Below, in pieces: positions 8,219-16,214 of a DNA stretch of 64,000 nt (within the stretch, counting starts at the first letter, position 1; each line of letters opens with the position of its first letter). The translations under genes and the position numbers were made by a program. This DNA comes from Brevibacterium sp. CCUG 69071. Its GTDB lineage: Bacteria > Actinomycetota > Actinomycetes > Actinomycetales > Brevibacteriaceae. The stretch lies in the NCBI RefSeq assembly GCF_021023135.1, contig NZ_PGFV01000004.1:62001-126000 (forward strand). Direction: 5' to 3'. Below the pieces are notes generated by a model. The model searched no databases, was not told the origin of the DNA, and saw nothing but the letters and a program-made list of their open reading frames with translations.

Positions 8219-9505
8219 GTGTTGAAAGAAGACGTGACATCCCAGCAGCAAACACTCGCGCACGAGGTCGAAGCGGCCGCGTCGCGAATTGCCGATTCCG
8301 TCATCCTGTCTCCACTCCACATTTCCGAGCGGCTCTCGGCCGCCACCTCCGCGAACGTCTACCTCAAGCGTGAGGACCTGCAGATGGTGCGGTCCTACAA
8401 GATCCGCGGGGCCTTCAACTTCATGCTCCAGCTCGACGCGGCCGAGCGCGCCCGCGGAGTCGTCTGCGCCTCGGCGGGCAACCATGCGCAGGGCTTCGCC
8501 CGCGCCTGCAGCCAGCTGGGCATCCAGGGCACGATCTTCGTACCCAAGACCACACCGAGGCAGAAGATCGATCGCGTCCGCCACTTCGGCGGCGAATGGG
8601 TGAGCATCGAGATCGCCGGATCGACCTATGACGACGCCTCGGCGCTGGCGCACCGCTTCGCCGACCGCAACGACGCCCTCCTCGTCTCTGCCTTCGACGA
8701 CCGTCGCACGATCGCCGGCCAGGGCACGGTCGCCGCGGAGATCCACGCTCAGCTCGAGACCAACCCCGACTACATCATCGTGCCCGTCGGCGGCGGCGGA
8801 GTCCTCGCCGGAATCGCCGCCTATGCGGCCGCGAACATGCCGAACACCCAGGTCATCGGGGCCGAACCCGCCGGGGCCGCCTCGATGATCGCCGCACTCA
8901 AGGCCGGACACCCGGTGACCCTGGAGAACATCGACCGCTTCGCCGACGGCACCGCCGTCAAACGCGCCGGAGCCCTGACCTATGAGATCGTCGCCGACCT
9001 CGGCCTCGACATCCGCCCCGTCGCCGAAGGCGCGGTGGCCACGGAGATGCTCAGCATGTATCAGGTCGAGGGCATCATCGCCGAGCCCTCCGGAGCGCTG
9101 GCCTCGGCGGGCATCGGCGCCGCCGGCACGGGCAAGCCGATCGTCGTCGAACCCGGGTCGACCGTGGTCTGCCTGGTCTCGGGCGGCAACAACGACATCT
9201 CCCGCTACCCGGAGATCCTCGAGCGCTCCCTCGTCCACGAAGGACTCAAGCACTACTTCATCGTCGACTTCCCGCAGGAGCCCGGCGCCCTGCGCCGCTT
9301 CCTCAACGAGGTGCTCGGACCCGACGACGACATCGCCATGTTCGAGTACGTCAAACGCTCGGACCGGGAGACCGGTCCCGCGTTCGTCGGCATCGAGCTC
9401 GGCTATGCCGAGGATCTGCCGAACCTGCTCGAACGCATGGAGGCCTCGCAGCTCGAGATCGAACGCGTGCACCAGAACTCGCCGATGTTCCGCCTCTTCG
9501 CCTGA
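8219..9505 (+). CDS. ilvA: Threonine ammonia-lyase, biosynthetic
   Basis: PLP-dependent threonine dehydratase (L-threonine to 2-oxobutanoate), the committed step of isoleucine synthesis. The PLP lysine is in SYKIRGAFN (Lys61 from the GTG start). The block CASAGNHAQG follows, and the phosphate-binding loop is PVGGGGVLAG. The last ~90 residues form a single ACT-like regulatory domain (HYFIVDFPQEPGALRRFL), the short allosteric form also found in Corynebacterium. The start is uncertain. GTG 8219 lies 12 bases after AAGGAG. An in-frame ATG at 8189 would add 10 residues but has no ribosome-binding site. Monocistronic: a small hairpin follows before the next gene. Confidence 0.95.
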   Translation: MLKEDVTSQQQTLAHEVEAAASRIADSVILSPLHISERLSAATSANVYLKREDLQMVRSYKIRGAFNFMLQLDAAERARGVVCASAGNHAQGFARACSQLGIQGTIFVPKTTPRQKIDRVRHFGGEWVSIEIAGSTYDDASALAHRFADRNDALLVSAFDDRRTIAGQGTVAAEIHAQLETNPDYIIVPVGGGGVLAGIAAYAAANMPNTQVIGAEPAGAASMIAALKAGHPVTLENIDRFADGTAVKRAGALTYEIVADLGLDIRPVAEGAVATEMLSMYQVEGIIAEPSGALASAGIGAAGTGKPIVVEPGSTVVCLVSGGNNDISRYPEILERSLVHEGLKHYFIVDFPQEPGALRRFLNEVLGPDDDIAMFEYVKRSDRETGPAFVGIELGYAEDLPNLLERMEASQLEIERVHQNSPMFRLFA

Positions 9506-9528
9506 TTCGCCTGGGGAGCCTGCCCCAG
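9497..9528 (+). terminator. 9-bp stop duplication and short hairpin after ilvA
   Basis: The last codons and stop of ilvA (9497-9505) are duplicated as a 9-bp unit at 9506-9514. A CTGGGG-6 nt-CCCCAG hairpin at 9511-9528 follows, without a T-run. It is a weak terminator candidate. Confidence 0.4.
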
Positions 9529-9555
9529 CTCGACTCCACGGACTAGAGTGGAAGC

Positions 9556-10566
9556 ATGCGAGCAATCACGATCTCCACACCCGGTGGCCCCGAGGTTCTC
9601 CAGGTCACCGATGAACCGACCCCGGACATTGCGGCCGACGAGGTGCTCGTCCGCGTCCACGCGGCCGGCGTCAACCGCGCCGACCTGCTCCAGCGACAGG
9701 GCTTCTACGATCCCCCGAAAGGTGCGACGACGATTCCCGGGCTCGAGGTCTCCGGGACGATCGCACGGCTCGGCGCCGAGGTCACCGGCTGGTCCGTCGG
9801 CGACCGCGTGGCGGCTCTGCTCTCCGGCGGCGGCTACGCCGAAGAGGTCCCCGTTCCCGCAGGTCAGCTCCTTCCCATCCCCGATGGCTTCGACCTCACC
9901 GAGGCGGCGGCCCTGCCCGAGGTGCTCGCCACCGTGTGGTCGAACATCGTCGGCCGCGGTCAGCTCCAGGCCGGCGAATGGCTGCTCGTCCACGGCGGCG
10001 GCTCCGGGATCGGCACGGCCGCGATTCAGATCGCGCACCACCTCGGCGCGAAGATCGCCGTCACCGTCGGCTCCGAGCGGAAGGCCGAGTTCTGCCGCAG
10101 CCTCGGCGCCGACGCCGTCATCAACTACAAGGACGAGGACTTCGTCGCCCGCGCCCACGAGATCTGCGTCCGCGAGGACGGGTCGACCGGTGCCGATGTC
10201 ATCCTCGACATCATCGGGGCGAAGTACCTCGAACGCAACATCAAGGCCCTCGGCACCGACGGCCGCCTCGTCATCATCGGCATGCAGGGCGGGACGAAGA
10301 CCGAGATCAACCTCGGATGGCTGATGCAGCCGCGCAAGTCGGTGGCGGCCACGACCCTGCGGGCCCGCCCGAAGCAGCAGAAGATCGCCATCGTCGCCGA
10401 GGTGGCCGAGCACCTGTGGCCGGCCGTGACCTCGGGCGACATCCGTCCCATCGTCCATTCGACGGTGCCGTTGGCCGAGGCGCCGAGCGCTCATCAGACG
10501 CTCGAGGACGGGGCCAACATCGGCAAGGTCCTGCTCATCCTCGACGAGGACGGTGACCGAGAATGA
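9556..10566 (+). CDS. NAD(P)H quinone oxidoreductase, PIG3/QOR type
   Basis: A 336-aa medium-chain dehydrogenase/reductase of the zeta-crystallin/quinone oxidoreductase group. Visible are the GroES-like N-terminal half (VNRADLLQRQG, PGLEVSGTI), the nucleotide-binding loop VHGGGSGIGTAAIQIA and the signature region following it. The zinc ligands of alcohol dehydrogenases are missing, as expected for this NADPH-dependent group. It probably reduces quinones or conjugated ketones in the cytoplasm. Its stop overlaps the start of bpa by 4 bases, so it is the first gene of a four-gene operon with bpa, an unknown protein and a HAD phosphatase. Confidence 0.92.
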   Translation: MRAITISTPGGPEVLQVTDEPTPDIAADEVLVRVHAAGVNRADLLQRQGFYDPPKGATTIPGLEVSGTIARLGAEVTGWSVGDRVAALLSGGGYAEEVPVPAGQLLPIPDGFDLTEAAALPEVLATVWSNIVGRGQLQAGEWLLVHGGGSGIGTAAIQIAHHLGAKIAVTVGSERKAEFCRSLGADAVINYKDEDFVARAHEICVREDGSTGADVILDIIGAKYLERNIKALGTDGRLVIIGMQGGTKTEINLGWLMQPRKSVAATTLRARPKQQKIAIVAEVAEHLWPAVTSGDIRPIVHSTVPLAEAPSAHQTLEDGANIGKVLLILDEDGDRE

Positions 10567-11138
10567 CCATCGATCCGAACGAGCCCGAGGCCGGCGGACA
10601 GAACAGCCATGCCGAGGTGGAGCAGCAGGAACAGGCGACCGAGGCCGATGTGTCCTCGCCGGCGAAGGTGATGCGCATCGGCACGATGGTCAAGCAGCTG
10701 CTCGACGAGGTGCGCAGCACCGATCTCGACGAGAAGGGACGCGAGAGGCTGGCGACGATCCACCGCCGGTCGATCGAAGAGCTCGAGGAAGGACTGTCCA
10801 AGGAGCTCATCGACGAACTCGAACGCCTCGATCTGCCCTTCGACACCAGCGACGGCCCGCCGACGACCTCCGAGCTGCGCATCGCCCAGGCCCAGCTCGT
10901 CGGCTGGCTCGAGGGACTCTTCCACGGCATCCAGACCGCGATCGCGGCCCAGCAGGCCATGGCCCGCCAGGAGCTCGCCGGTCGCGGCCAGTTGCCCCCG
11001 GGCATGGTCGCGCCCAATGCCGGGGCGGCCGGTCCCGGCGCCCATACCGCTGCCGGATCAGGGTCCGGGCCGGGCTCGGGTCCGGGCGACGGCGCGGACG
11101 ACGAAGACGACAACCGCGGCACCGGCAACTATCTGTGA
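10563..11138 (+). CDS. bpa: Bacterial proteasome activator Bpa (DUF2587)
   Basis: A 191-aa homologue of mycobacterial Bpa/PafE (Rv3780 family), the ATP-independent ring that opens the 20S proteasome gate and feeds it unfolded or misfolded proteins. The family core is clear: SPAKVMRIGTMVKQLLDEV, then the helical block ELRIAQAQLVGWLEGLFHGIQ (about 105-125). It ends in the docking peptide GTGNYL. The known Bpa tail is GQYL, so the organism has an N for Q substitution in the gate-opening C-terminus. The linker before the tail is a Gly/Ser/Asp-rich extension. ATGA overlaps link it to both neighbours. The proteasome genes are not in this window but are predicted to exist elsewhere. Confidence 0.94.
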   Translation: MTIDPNEPEAGGQNSHAEVEQQEQATEADVSSPAKVMRIGTMVKQLLDEVRSTDLDEKGRERLATIHRRSIEELEEGLSKELIDELERLDLPFDTSDGPPTTSELRIAQAQLVGWLEGLFHGIQTAIAAQQAMARQELAGRGQLPPGMVAPNAGAAGPGAHTAAGSGSGPGSGPGDGADDEDDNRGTGNYL

Positions 11139-11728
11139 AGCGATTCCTCTCCGGACTGCGGAAGAAGGCCGGCCGCGCTGCCTCCACCGGCCGTCCTGCG
11201 CACCTCGGCGACGATGAGCGCTTCGGCACGGGACTGTGGCGACACAACCGCGACCGCTTCATCCGCGCCGTCGACCGCTACTACACCACGGCCGTGTCCA
11301 TCCACGAGGCCCGCGCGGGCGCACCCGAACCCGGGACCGCCTCGGCGGGGGCGCCCGAACCCGGGGCACCGGAATCCGTGGCAACCGAGAACGATCCGGT
11401 GAATACGATCGTCGACGGCACCCACCGTCTCAACGAACTCGTGACCCTCGTCGATGCGATCACCGAACGCCTCCACGCGGACCATCCGGTCACGGGGCAG
11501 GTCGTGCCCGGGCTCGTGCGGCAGGCGATCGGGGACACCCCGGAGCTGCTGACCAAGGCCTCAGCGAAGGTCGCCGAGGCGGTCCTGGCCGCATCGATGG
11601 CCCGCACCGAGATCCTCGCGGGCAAGCCGATCGGCTCCGGTGCCCGGGCCACCGCCCGCTTCATCGACGATGCCGCCGAGCTGCTCGAGCGGGCGCAGGC
11701 GAACCTCGATAAGGTGGAGGAATCATGA
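11135..11728 (+). CDS. Conserved hypothetical protein of the bpa operon
   Basis: A 197-aa protein starting at a GTG that overlaps the bpa stop (GTGA) and ending in an ATGA overlap with the HAD gene. It has a basic N-terminus (KRFLSGLRKKAGRA) and a low-complexity APEPG insertion at about 55-80. The C-terminal half is helical (EAVLAASMARTEILAGK, FIDDAAELLERAQANL). There are no membrane segments, signal peptide or catalytic motif. Strict translational coupling between bpa and the phosphatase suggests a shared role, perhaps quality control, but I cannot assign a function. Confidence 0.82.
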   Translation: MKRFLSGLRKKAGRAASTGRPAHLGDDERFGTGLWRHNRDRFIRAVDRYYTTAVSIHEARAGAPEPGTASAGAPEPGAPESVATENDPVNTIVDGTHRLNELVTLVDAITERLHADHPVTGQVVPGLVRQAIGDTPELLTKASAKVAEAVLAASMARTEILAGKPIGSGARATARFIDDAAELLERAQANLDKVEES

Positions 11729-12546
11729 CCGCCAGCCTGCCCCCGCACGACTTCGAGCTCGGCCTCGTCGCCAGCGACATCGACGGGACGCTGCTGGCCG
11801 AATGGCAGCCGATCTCGGCGGCGACGATCGACGCGATCCACCGCTGCCAGGACGCGGGCATCCCCTTCGTCCCGGTGACCGGTCGGCCGATTCGGTGGCT
11901 GGCCCCGATCGCCGAGCAGATTCCCGATCTCGGACGAGTCGTCTGCCTCAACGGCGCGGTCATCTATGACATCGCGGCGCAGAGCGTCGTCTCGGCGCAC
12001 ACTCTCGACCACCGCATCGTCGAAGAGATCGTGTCCTCCATCACCGCCGCCCACCCCCAGGCGCACTTCGCCTACGAGACGCTCACGGGCGGACTCATCG
12101 ATCGGGAGTTCGTCACCCGCCGGCCCCGGCAGGCCGAGGTCATCGACGATGTGGCCGAGCTCGCCGTCCACGACGTGGTCAAGGTCCTCGTGAGCATCGG
12201 AACCAAGGATTCGCAGTCGCTCCACGACCTCCTCGGGCCGCTCGTCACCGAGACCTGCCATGCCTCCTTCTCCGATCCGGAGAACGGACTCGTCGAACTC
12301 GCTCCGGCCGGGATCACGAAGGCACAGACGCTCGAGAGCCTGTGCGAACACCTCGGCGTGCGCCGGTCGCAGGTGATGGCCTTCGGGGACATGCCCAACG
12401 ACATCGAGATGCTCAGTTGGGCCGGACACGGTGTGGCGATGGGCAATGCGCTGGGTTCGGTCAAGGAGATCGCGGCCGCCGTCACCGAATCCGTCGCGAA
12501 CGACGGAGTCGCCCGCTACCTCAACGCCGTGCTCGACGCCCGGTGA
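11725..12546 (+). CDS. HAD-superfamily (Cof-type) phosphatase
   Basis: A 273-aa haloacid-dehalogenase-like hydrolase. Motif I is SDIDGTLL (nucleophile Asp18, acid/base Asp20), motif II is VTGRP, and motif IV is FGDMPNDIEML, with the Cof-type C2 cap in between. Such proteins dephosphorylate sugar phosphates or nucleotides in the cytosol. It is the last gene of the operon with the oxidoreductase, bpa and the unknown protein. The substrate cannot be inferred. A 17-bp tandem duplication covers its stop codon. Confidence 0.9.
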   Translation: MTASLPPHDFELGLVASDIDGTLLAEWQPISAATIDAIHRCQDAGIPFVPVTGRPIRWLAPIAEQIPDLGRVVCLNGAVIYDIAAQSVVSAHTLDHRIVEEIVSSITAAHPQAHFAYETLTGGLIDREFVTRRPRQAEVIDDVAELAVHDVVKVLVSIGTKDSQSLHDLLGPLVTETCHASFSDPENGLVELAPAGITKAQTLESLCEHLGVRRSQVMAFGDMPNDIEMLSWAGHGVAMGNALGSVKEIAAAVTESVANDGVARYLNAVLDAR

Positions 12547-12568
12547 GAGCCGACGCCCGGTGAGGGCT
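12535..12568. repeat. 17-bp tandem duplication across the HAD stop codon
   Basis: Units 12535-12551 and 12552-12568 share 15 of 17 bases. Both include the CCCGGTGA with the stop codon of the HAD gene. Confidence 0.85.
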
Positions 12569-12576
12569 CCTGAGTT

Positions 12577-13425
12577 TCAGCGGGTCGTGCTCGAGCCCGA
12601 GGCCTCCAGCAGAGACGCATCGAGGTCGAAGTACTCGACCAGCGCCTCGGCCAGCCCGTCCTCGTCGATCGATCCGGTCACCACGCTGGCGAGCCGTTTG
12701 AGGTCGATCTTCGCCTGGCCCATGACGATCCCGTGTTCGACCCACTCGATCATCTCGATGTCGTTGAGTCCGTCACCGGCGCCGACGCTGAGCTCATGCG
12801 GCACCCCGAGTTCGGCCTCGACGAGGGCGAGGCCGCTGGCCTTCGAGATCCCCTCGGGGGCGATGTCGAGCCAGTTGCTCCAGCCCACCGAATAGCTGAC
12901 TTCGTGGAGACCGAGACGATCGACCGCCTCGGCGAAGTCCTCCGCGGTGCCGTTGACCTCGCGCATGACGATGCGCGTCGCCCGCTTCGTCAGCAGCTCG
13001 TCGAAGTCGACGATGTCGAGGGTGTCGGCCTCGGCCAGCTCGCCCATCGGGAACGCGCCCGAGGCCCAGCGGTGCAGGTCGGGATCCTCGACGAGGAACA
13101 GCGCGGTGGGCAGGGCCTCGTGCATGCGTTCGAGCGCATCGCGCGGGTCGAAGGAGACCACATGGTGCATCTCCCAGCCCAGCGGCAGCTCGGGGTCGAG
13201 GCGGACGACGACGGAGCCGTTCGAGCACACGACGAAACCGCGGGTGAGTCCGAGAGCGTGGACGACCTCGAGCGCACCCGGCAGGGCACGTCCGGTGGAG
13301 ATGACGAGGTGGTGGCCCGCCTCGGCGAGGGCCTCGAGCACCTGCCTCACCGATTCCGACAGCGTTCCGTCATATCCGAGGATCGTGCCGTCGACGTCGA
13401 GTGCGATGAGGTGCTTCTGGGCCAA
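12577..13425 (-). CDS. HAD-superfamily (Cof-type) phosphatase, second copy
   Basis: A 282-aa Cof-type HAD hydrolase: ALDVDGTI (Asp10/Asp12), ISTGRALPG, a lysine in the GISKASGL region, and AGDGLNDIEMI as motif IV. It is convergent with the other HAD gene (30 bases between stops) but clearly divergent in sequence, so the two are not a recent duplication. It follows serS on the minus strand after 49 bp and may share its transcript. Substrate unknown; cytoplasmic sugar-phosphate or nucleotide phosphatase is likely. Confidence 0.9.
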   Translation of the reverse strand: MAQKHLIALDVDGTILGYDGTLSESVRQVLEALAEAGHHLVISTGRALPGALEVVHALGLTRGFVVCSNGSVVVRLDPELPLGWEMHHVVSFDPRDALERMHEALPTALFLVEDPDLHRWASGAFPMGELAEADTLDIVDFDELLTKRATRIVMREVNGTAEDFAEAVDRLGLHEVSYSVGWSNWLDIAPEGISKASGLALVEAELGVPHELSVGAGDGLNDIEMIEWVEHGIVMGQAKIDLKRLASVVTGSIDEDGLAEALVEYFDLDASLLEASGSSTTR

Positions 13426-13474
13426 TGTGTCGTCTCCTTGAATCAGAATCGTGCGGAGCCAGGAATCGTGGGGG

Positions 13475-14755
13475 TCAGAACCGTGGACCCTCGGGTCCCT
13501 GTGCCGTCATCCCGCCGAGGTAGGGCCGCAGTGCCGCGGGCACCGTGACCGATCCGTCGGCCTGCTGGTGGTTCTCGAGGATAGGCACGAGCCACCGGGT
13601 GTTCGCCATGGTCCCGTTGAGGGTGGCGACGGGGCGGGTGGCACCGTCGTGCCGTTCGCGGACCTGCAGGCGGCGGGCCTGGAAGGTCGTGCAGTTCGAG
13701 GTCGAGGTCAGTTCGCGGTAGGTCTCCTGGGTCGGCACCCAGGCCTCGCAGTCGAACTTCCGGGCCGCGGAATCACCGAGGTCGCCTGCAGCGGTGTCGA
13801 TGACACGGTAGGGCAGCTCGCAGAGTCCGAGCATCTTCTCCTGCAGGCTGAGCATCCGCTCGTGTTCGGTCGCGGCGTCCTCGATCGCGACATAAGAGAA
13901 CATCTCGACCTTCTGGAACTGGTGGACGCGGATGATGCCGCGGGTGTCCTTGCCGTAGGAGCCGGCCTCGCGGCGGTAGCAGGAGGAGATGCCGGCGTAG
14001 CGCAGGGGCCCGTCGCTCAGGTCGATGATCTCGCCCATGTGGTAGCCGGCCAGGGGCACCTCTGAGGTGCCGACGAGGAAGAGGTCGTCGGCTTCGAGGC
14101 GATAGACCTCATCGGCGTGTTCGCCGAGGAAGCCGGTGCCGCGCATGACTTCGGGCTTGACCAGCGTCGGGGTGATGGTCGGAATGAATCCGGCTTCCTC
14201 CGCCACGTCGCGGGCGAGGTTGAGCAGGGCCATCTCGAGCTTGGCGCCGAAGCCCGTGAGGTAGTGGAACCGGGCACCGGCGACCTTGGTCCCGCGCTGG
14301 GTGTCGATGGCCTTGAGTCGTTCGCCGATCTCGAGGTGATCGGCCGGTTCGAAGCCGTCGACGCCGAAGTCGCGGGGCTGCCCGACGGTCTTGAGCGTGG
14401 CGAAGTTCTCCTCGCCGCCTGCGGGGATGCCTTCGATGATGAGGTTGGGCAGTTTGCCGGCGAGCTTCTCGAACGCGAAGCTGGCCTCTTCGGACTCGGC
14501 CTGGAGGGACTTGACCTGCGCGGACTTCTCCTTGCCCTCTGCGATGAGTGCCGGCTTGTCCTCTTTCGCCGCCTTCGCGATCTGGGAGGAGAACGACTTC
14601 TGATCGGCGCGGGCATCCTCGTAGGAGGTGATGGCTGCACGTCGCGCGGAATCGGCGGCGAGGACCTCGTCGACGAGGTCGACGGATGCCCCGCGGGCCT
14701 CCTGCGATGCCTTGAACAGGTCGGGGTTCTCTCTGAGAAGCGCTAGATCGATCAC
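13475..14755 (-). CDS. serS: Seryl-tRNA synthetase
   Basis: A 426-aa class II aminoacyl-tRNA synthetase charging serine onto tRNA-Ser. The N-terminal ~110 residues are the coiled-coil tRNA-binding arm (for example [21 protein letters not shown]). Motif 2 is FRxE-like in [30 protein letters not shown], and motif 3 is [17 protein letters not shown]. Size and order are normal. The start is a GTG at 14755 with a GAGAGG box. No T-box leader is visible in the 81 bp upstream. Confidence 0.97.
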   Translation of the reverse strand: MIDLALLRENPDLFKASQEARGASVDLVDEVLAADSARRAAITSYEDARADQKSFSSQIAKAAKEDKPALIAEGKEKSAQVKSLQAESEEASFAFEKLAGKLPNLIIEGIPAGGEENFATLKTVGQPRDFGVDGFEPADHLEIGERLKAIDTQRGTKVAGARFHYLTGFGAKLEMALLNLARDVAEEAGFIPTITPTLVKPEVMRGTGFLGEHADEVYRLEADDLFLVGTSEVPLAGYHMGEIIDLSDGPLRYAGISSCYRREAGSYGKDTRGIIRVHQFQKVEMFSYVAIEDAATEHERMLSLQEKMLGLCELPYRVIDTAAGDLGDSAARKFDCEAWVPTQETYRELTSTSNCTTFQARRLQVRERHDGATRPVATLNGTMANTRWLVPILENHQQADGSVTVPAALRPYLGGMTAQGPEGPRF

Positions 14756-14836
14756 CCTCTCAGCTTAACGGGCGCCGTCGGATTTCGACATTCGACCCTC
14801 AGCTCGCACCCGAGTTCGCCCCTGTAGATTTGTGGG

Positions 14837-15952
14837 ATGACCATCGAGCTTGATCCCGTGATGTCGTGGCTGGTCATCATCGGCCTCGTCATCGTCCTCG
14901 GCGCCGCGTTCCTCATCGGCCGCCGCACCGGCGTCCGCCGTGCACTCAAGACCGCACGGCGCTATGCCCACGCGACCAATCTTTCCGACGCCGAGGCGGA
15001 TCCCGCCACGCGTTACCGTGCGGCCCTCATCGTCAATCCGACGAAGACCGACGTCCGACGCCTGTCCTCGACCGCCGAGGCGATCTGTCGCTTCGAGGGA
15101 TGGAGCCCGCCGCTCGTGATCGAGACGACGCCCGAGGACACCGGAGAAGGAGCCGCGGTCCGCGCGCTCGACGAGGGTGTCGACGTCGTCATCGCCGCCG
15201 GCGGGGACGGGACCGTCCGCGCGGTCGCCTCGGCGCTGGCGGGCACCTCGACCCCGATGGGGATCGTCCCGCTGGGAACCGGCAACCTCCTGGCCCGCAA
15301 TGTAGAGGTCGTCCTCGACAAGACCGAGTGGGCGCTGCGGATCGCGCTGTGGGGACGCAACCGTGAGATCGATGTGGGCACGGCCAAGATCGCCGAGGAT
15401 GGGGACACCCACGTCTTCACCGTGATGACGGGACTGGGGTTCGATGCCGCGGTCATGGCCGACACCAATGCGGACCTCAAGAGCCGCCTCGGCTGGCTCG
15501 CCTATGTCGAGGCAGGGTCGCGGAAGCTTGCGGGCAAGCCGAGTCACGTCAAGGTCACCTTCGACGATGAGTACCGGATCTCGGCGCGGGTCCGGTCGGT
15601 CCTCGGCGGCAACTGCGGGAAGCTGCAGGGCGGGATCCAGCTGCTGCCGCAGGCGGTCATCGACGACGGCATGCTCGACGTGCTCATCGTCAGTCCGAAG
15701 AACCTCGGGCAGTGGGTGGGCGTGCTCGCCTCGGTGCTCGGGCGGAAGGCTTCGAATGGCCTGCACACGGACATCCGAAAGTGCCAGAAGGTCGTGATCG
15801 AGGCCCGGGATCAGCTCGACATCCAGCTCGACGGGGACCCGGTCGGGCGGTCTTCGTACCTTGAGATGGCGGTCATGCCCTCGGCGCTCACGATCCGTGT
15901 CCCGACCGTGGAGCAGCGCAAGCAGATCCGCGCGGAAGCCTGGCCGGTGTGA
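14837..15952 (+). CDS. Diacylglycerol kinase-family lipid kinase
   Basis: A 371-aa protein with one N-terminal membrane segment (about 9-28) followed by a DAGK catalytic domain. The nucleotide-binding signature AAGGDGTVRAVA (GGDGT at 122-126) and PLGTGNLLARN are present, as is the C-terminal LDGDPVG block. The family phosphorylates diacylglycerol, sphingoid bases or undecaprenol-like lipids at the membrane. In actinobacteria such genes often serve phospholipid or mannolipid turnover, but the substrate is not decided here. It is divergent from serS. A 14-bp tandem repeat starts directly at its stop codon. Confidence 0.9.
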   Translation: MTIELDPVMSWLVIIGLVIVLGAAFLIGRRTGVRRALKTARRYAHATNLSDAEADPATRYRAALIVNPTKTDVRRLSSTAEAICRFEGWSPPLVIETTPEDTGEGAAVRALDEGVDVVIAAGGDGTVRAVASALAGTSTPMGIVPLGTGNLLARNVEVVLDKTEWALRIALWGRNREIDVGTAKIAEDGDTHVFTVMTGLGFDAAVMADTNADLKSRLGWLAYVEAGSRKLAGKPSHVKVTFDDEYRISARVRSVLGGNCGKLQGGIQLLPQAVIDDGMLDVLIVSPKNLGQWVGVLASVLGRKASNGLHTDIRKCQKVVIEARDQLDIQLDGDPVGRSSYLEMAVMPSALTIRVPTVEQRKQIRAEAWPV

Positions 15953-16033
15953 CCGGGCGGGGGTGAACGGGCGGGTGTGAACGGGCCGGCTTAACCGGGC
16001 GGGCCCGAATGGGCCGGCTTGAACGGGCGGGCG
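15950..16033. repeat. Six 14-bp tandem units starting at the lipid-kinase stop codon
   Basis: Six consecutive 14-bp units (15950, 15964, 15978, 15992, 16006, 16020) follow the pattern TGAACGGGCSGGNN, and a diverged seventh begins at 16034. The first unit contains the TGA stop of the lipid kinase, and several later units repeat a TGA or TAA at the same position. Confidence 0.9.
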
Positions 16034-16042
16034 TGAACGCGG

Positions 16043-16071
16043 GCATTACCGTCACGTAAGGTCACGGTAAC
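16043..16071. promoter_or_regulatory. Candidate operator upstream of first LPXTG gene
   Basis: The stretch contains GCATTACCGTCAC, a 7-bp inverted repeat TTACCGT (16046-16052) / ACGGTAA (16064-16070), and a 10-bp-spaced direct repeat of GTCAC (16051, 16061). A closely similar GCATTACCGTTAC occurs before the second LPXTG gene. The spaced GTCAC/GTAAC repeats resemble what has been described for the actinobacterial cell-envelope regulator MtrA; that link is inference. Confidence 0.4.
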
Positions 16072-16214
16072 ATCTCGGACGACACCAGCAGTTCACCAAA
16101 GCGTTATGGCAATTCACCCGACCAAAACGTACAGAAATAGTCCGGCGCGGAACCTGAACCTAGGATGACAGTCAGATGTGCACCCCCTCACACTGACTAG
16201 ATTGAAGGCATCCA

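Noticed and set aside
14756..14836. T-box or other riboswitch leader before serS
   Set aside because: Only 81 bases to the divergent gene and no T-box sequence or stem pattern.
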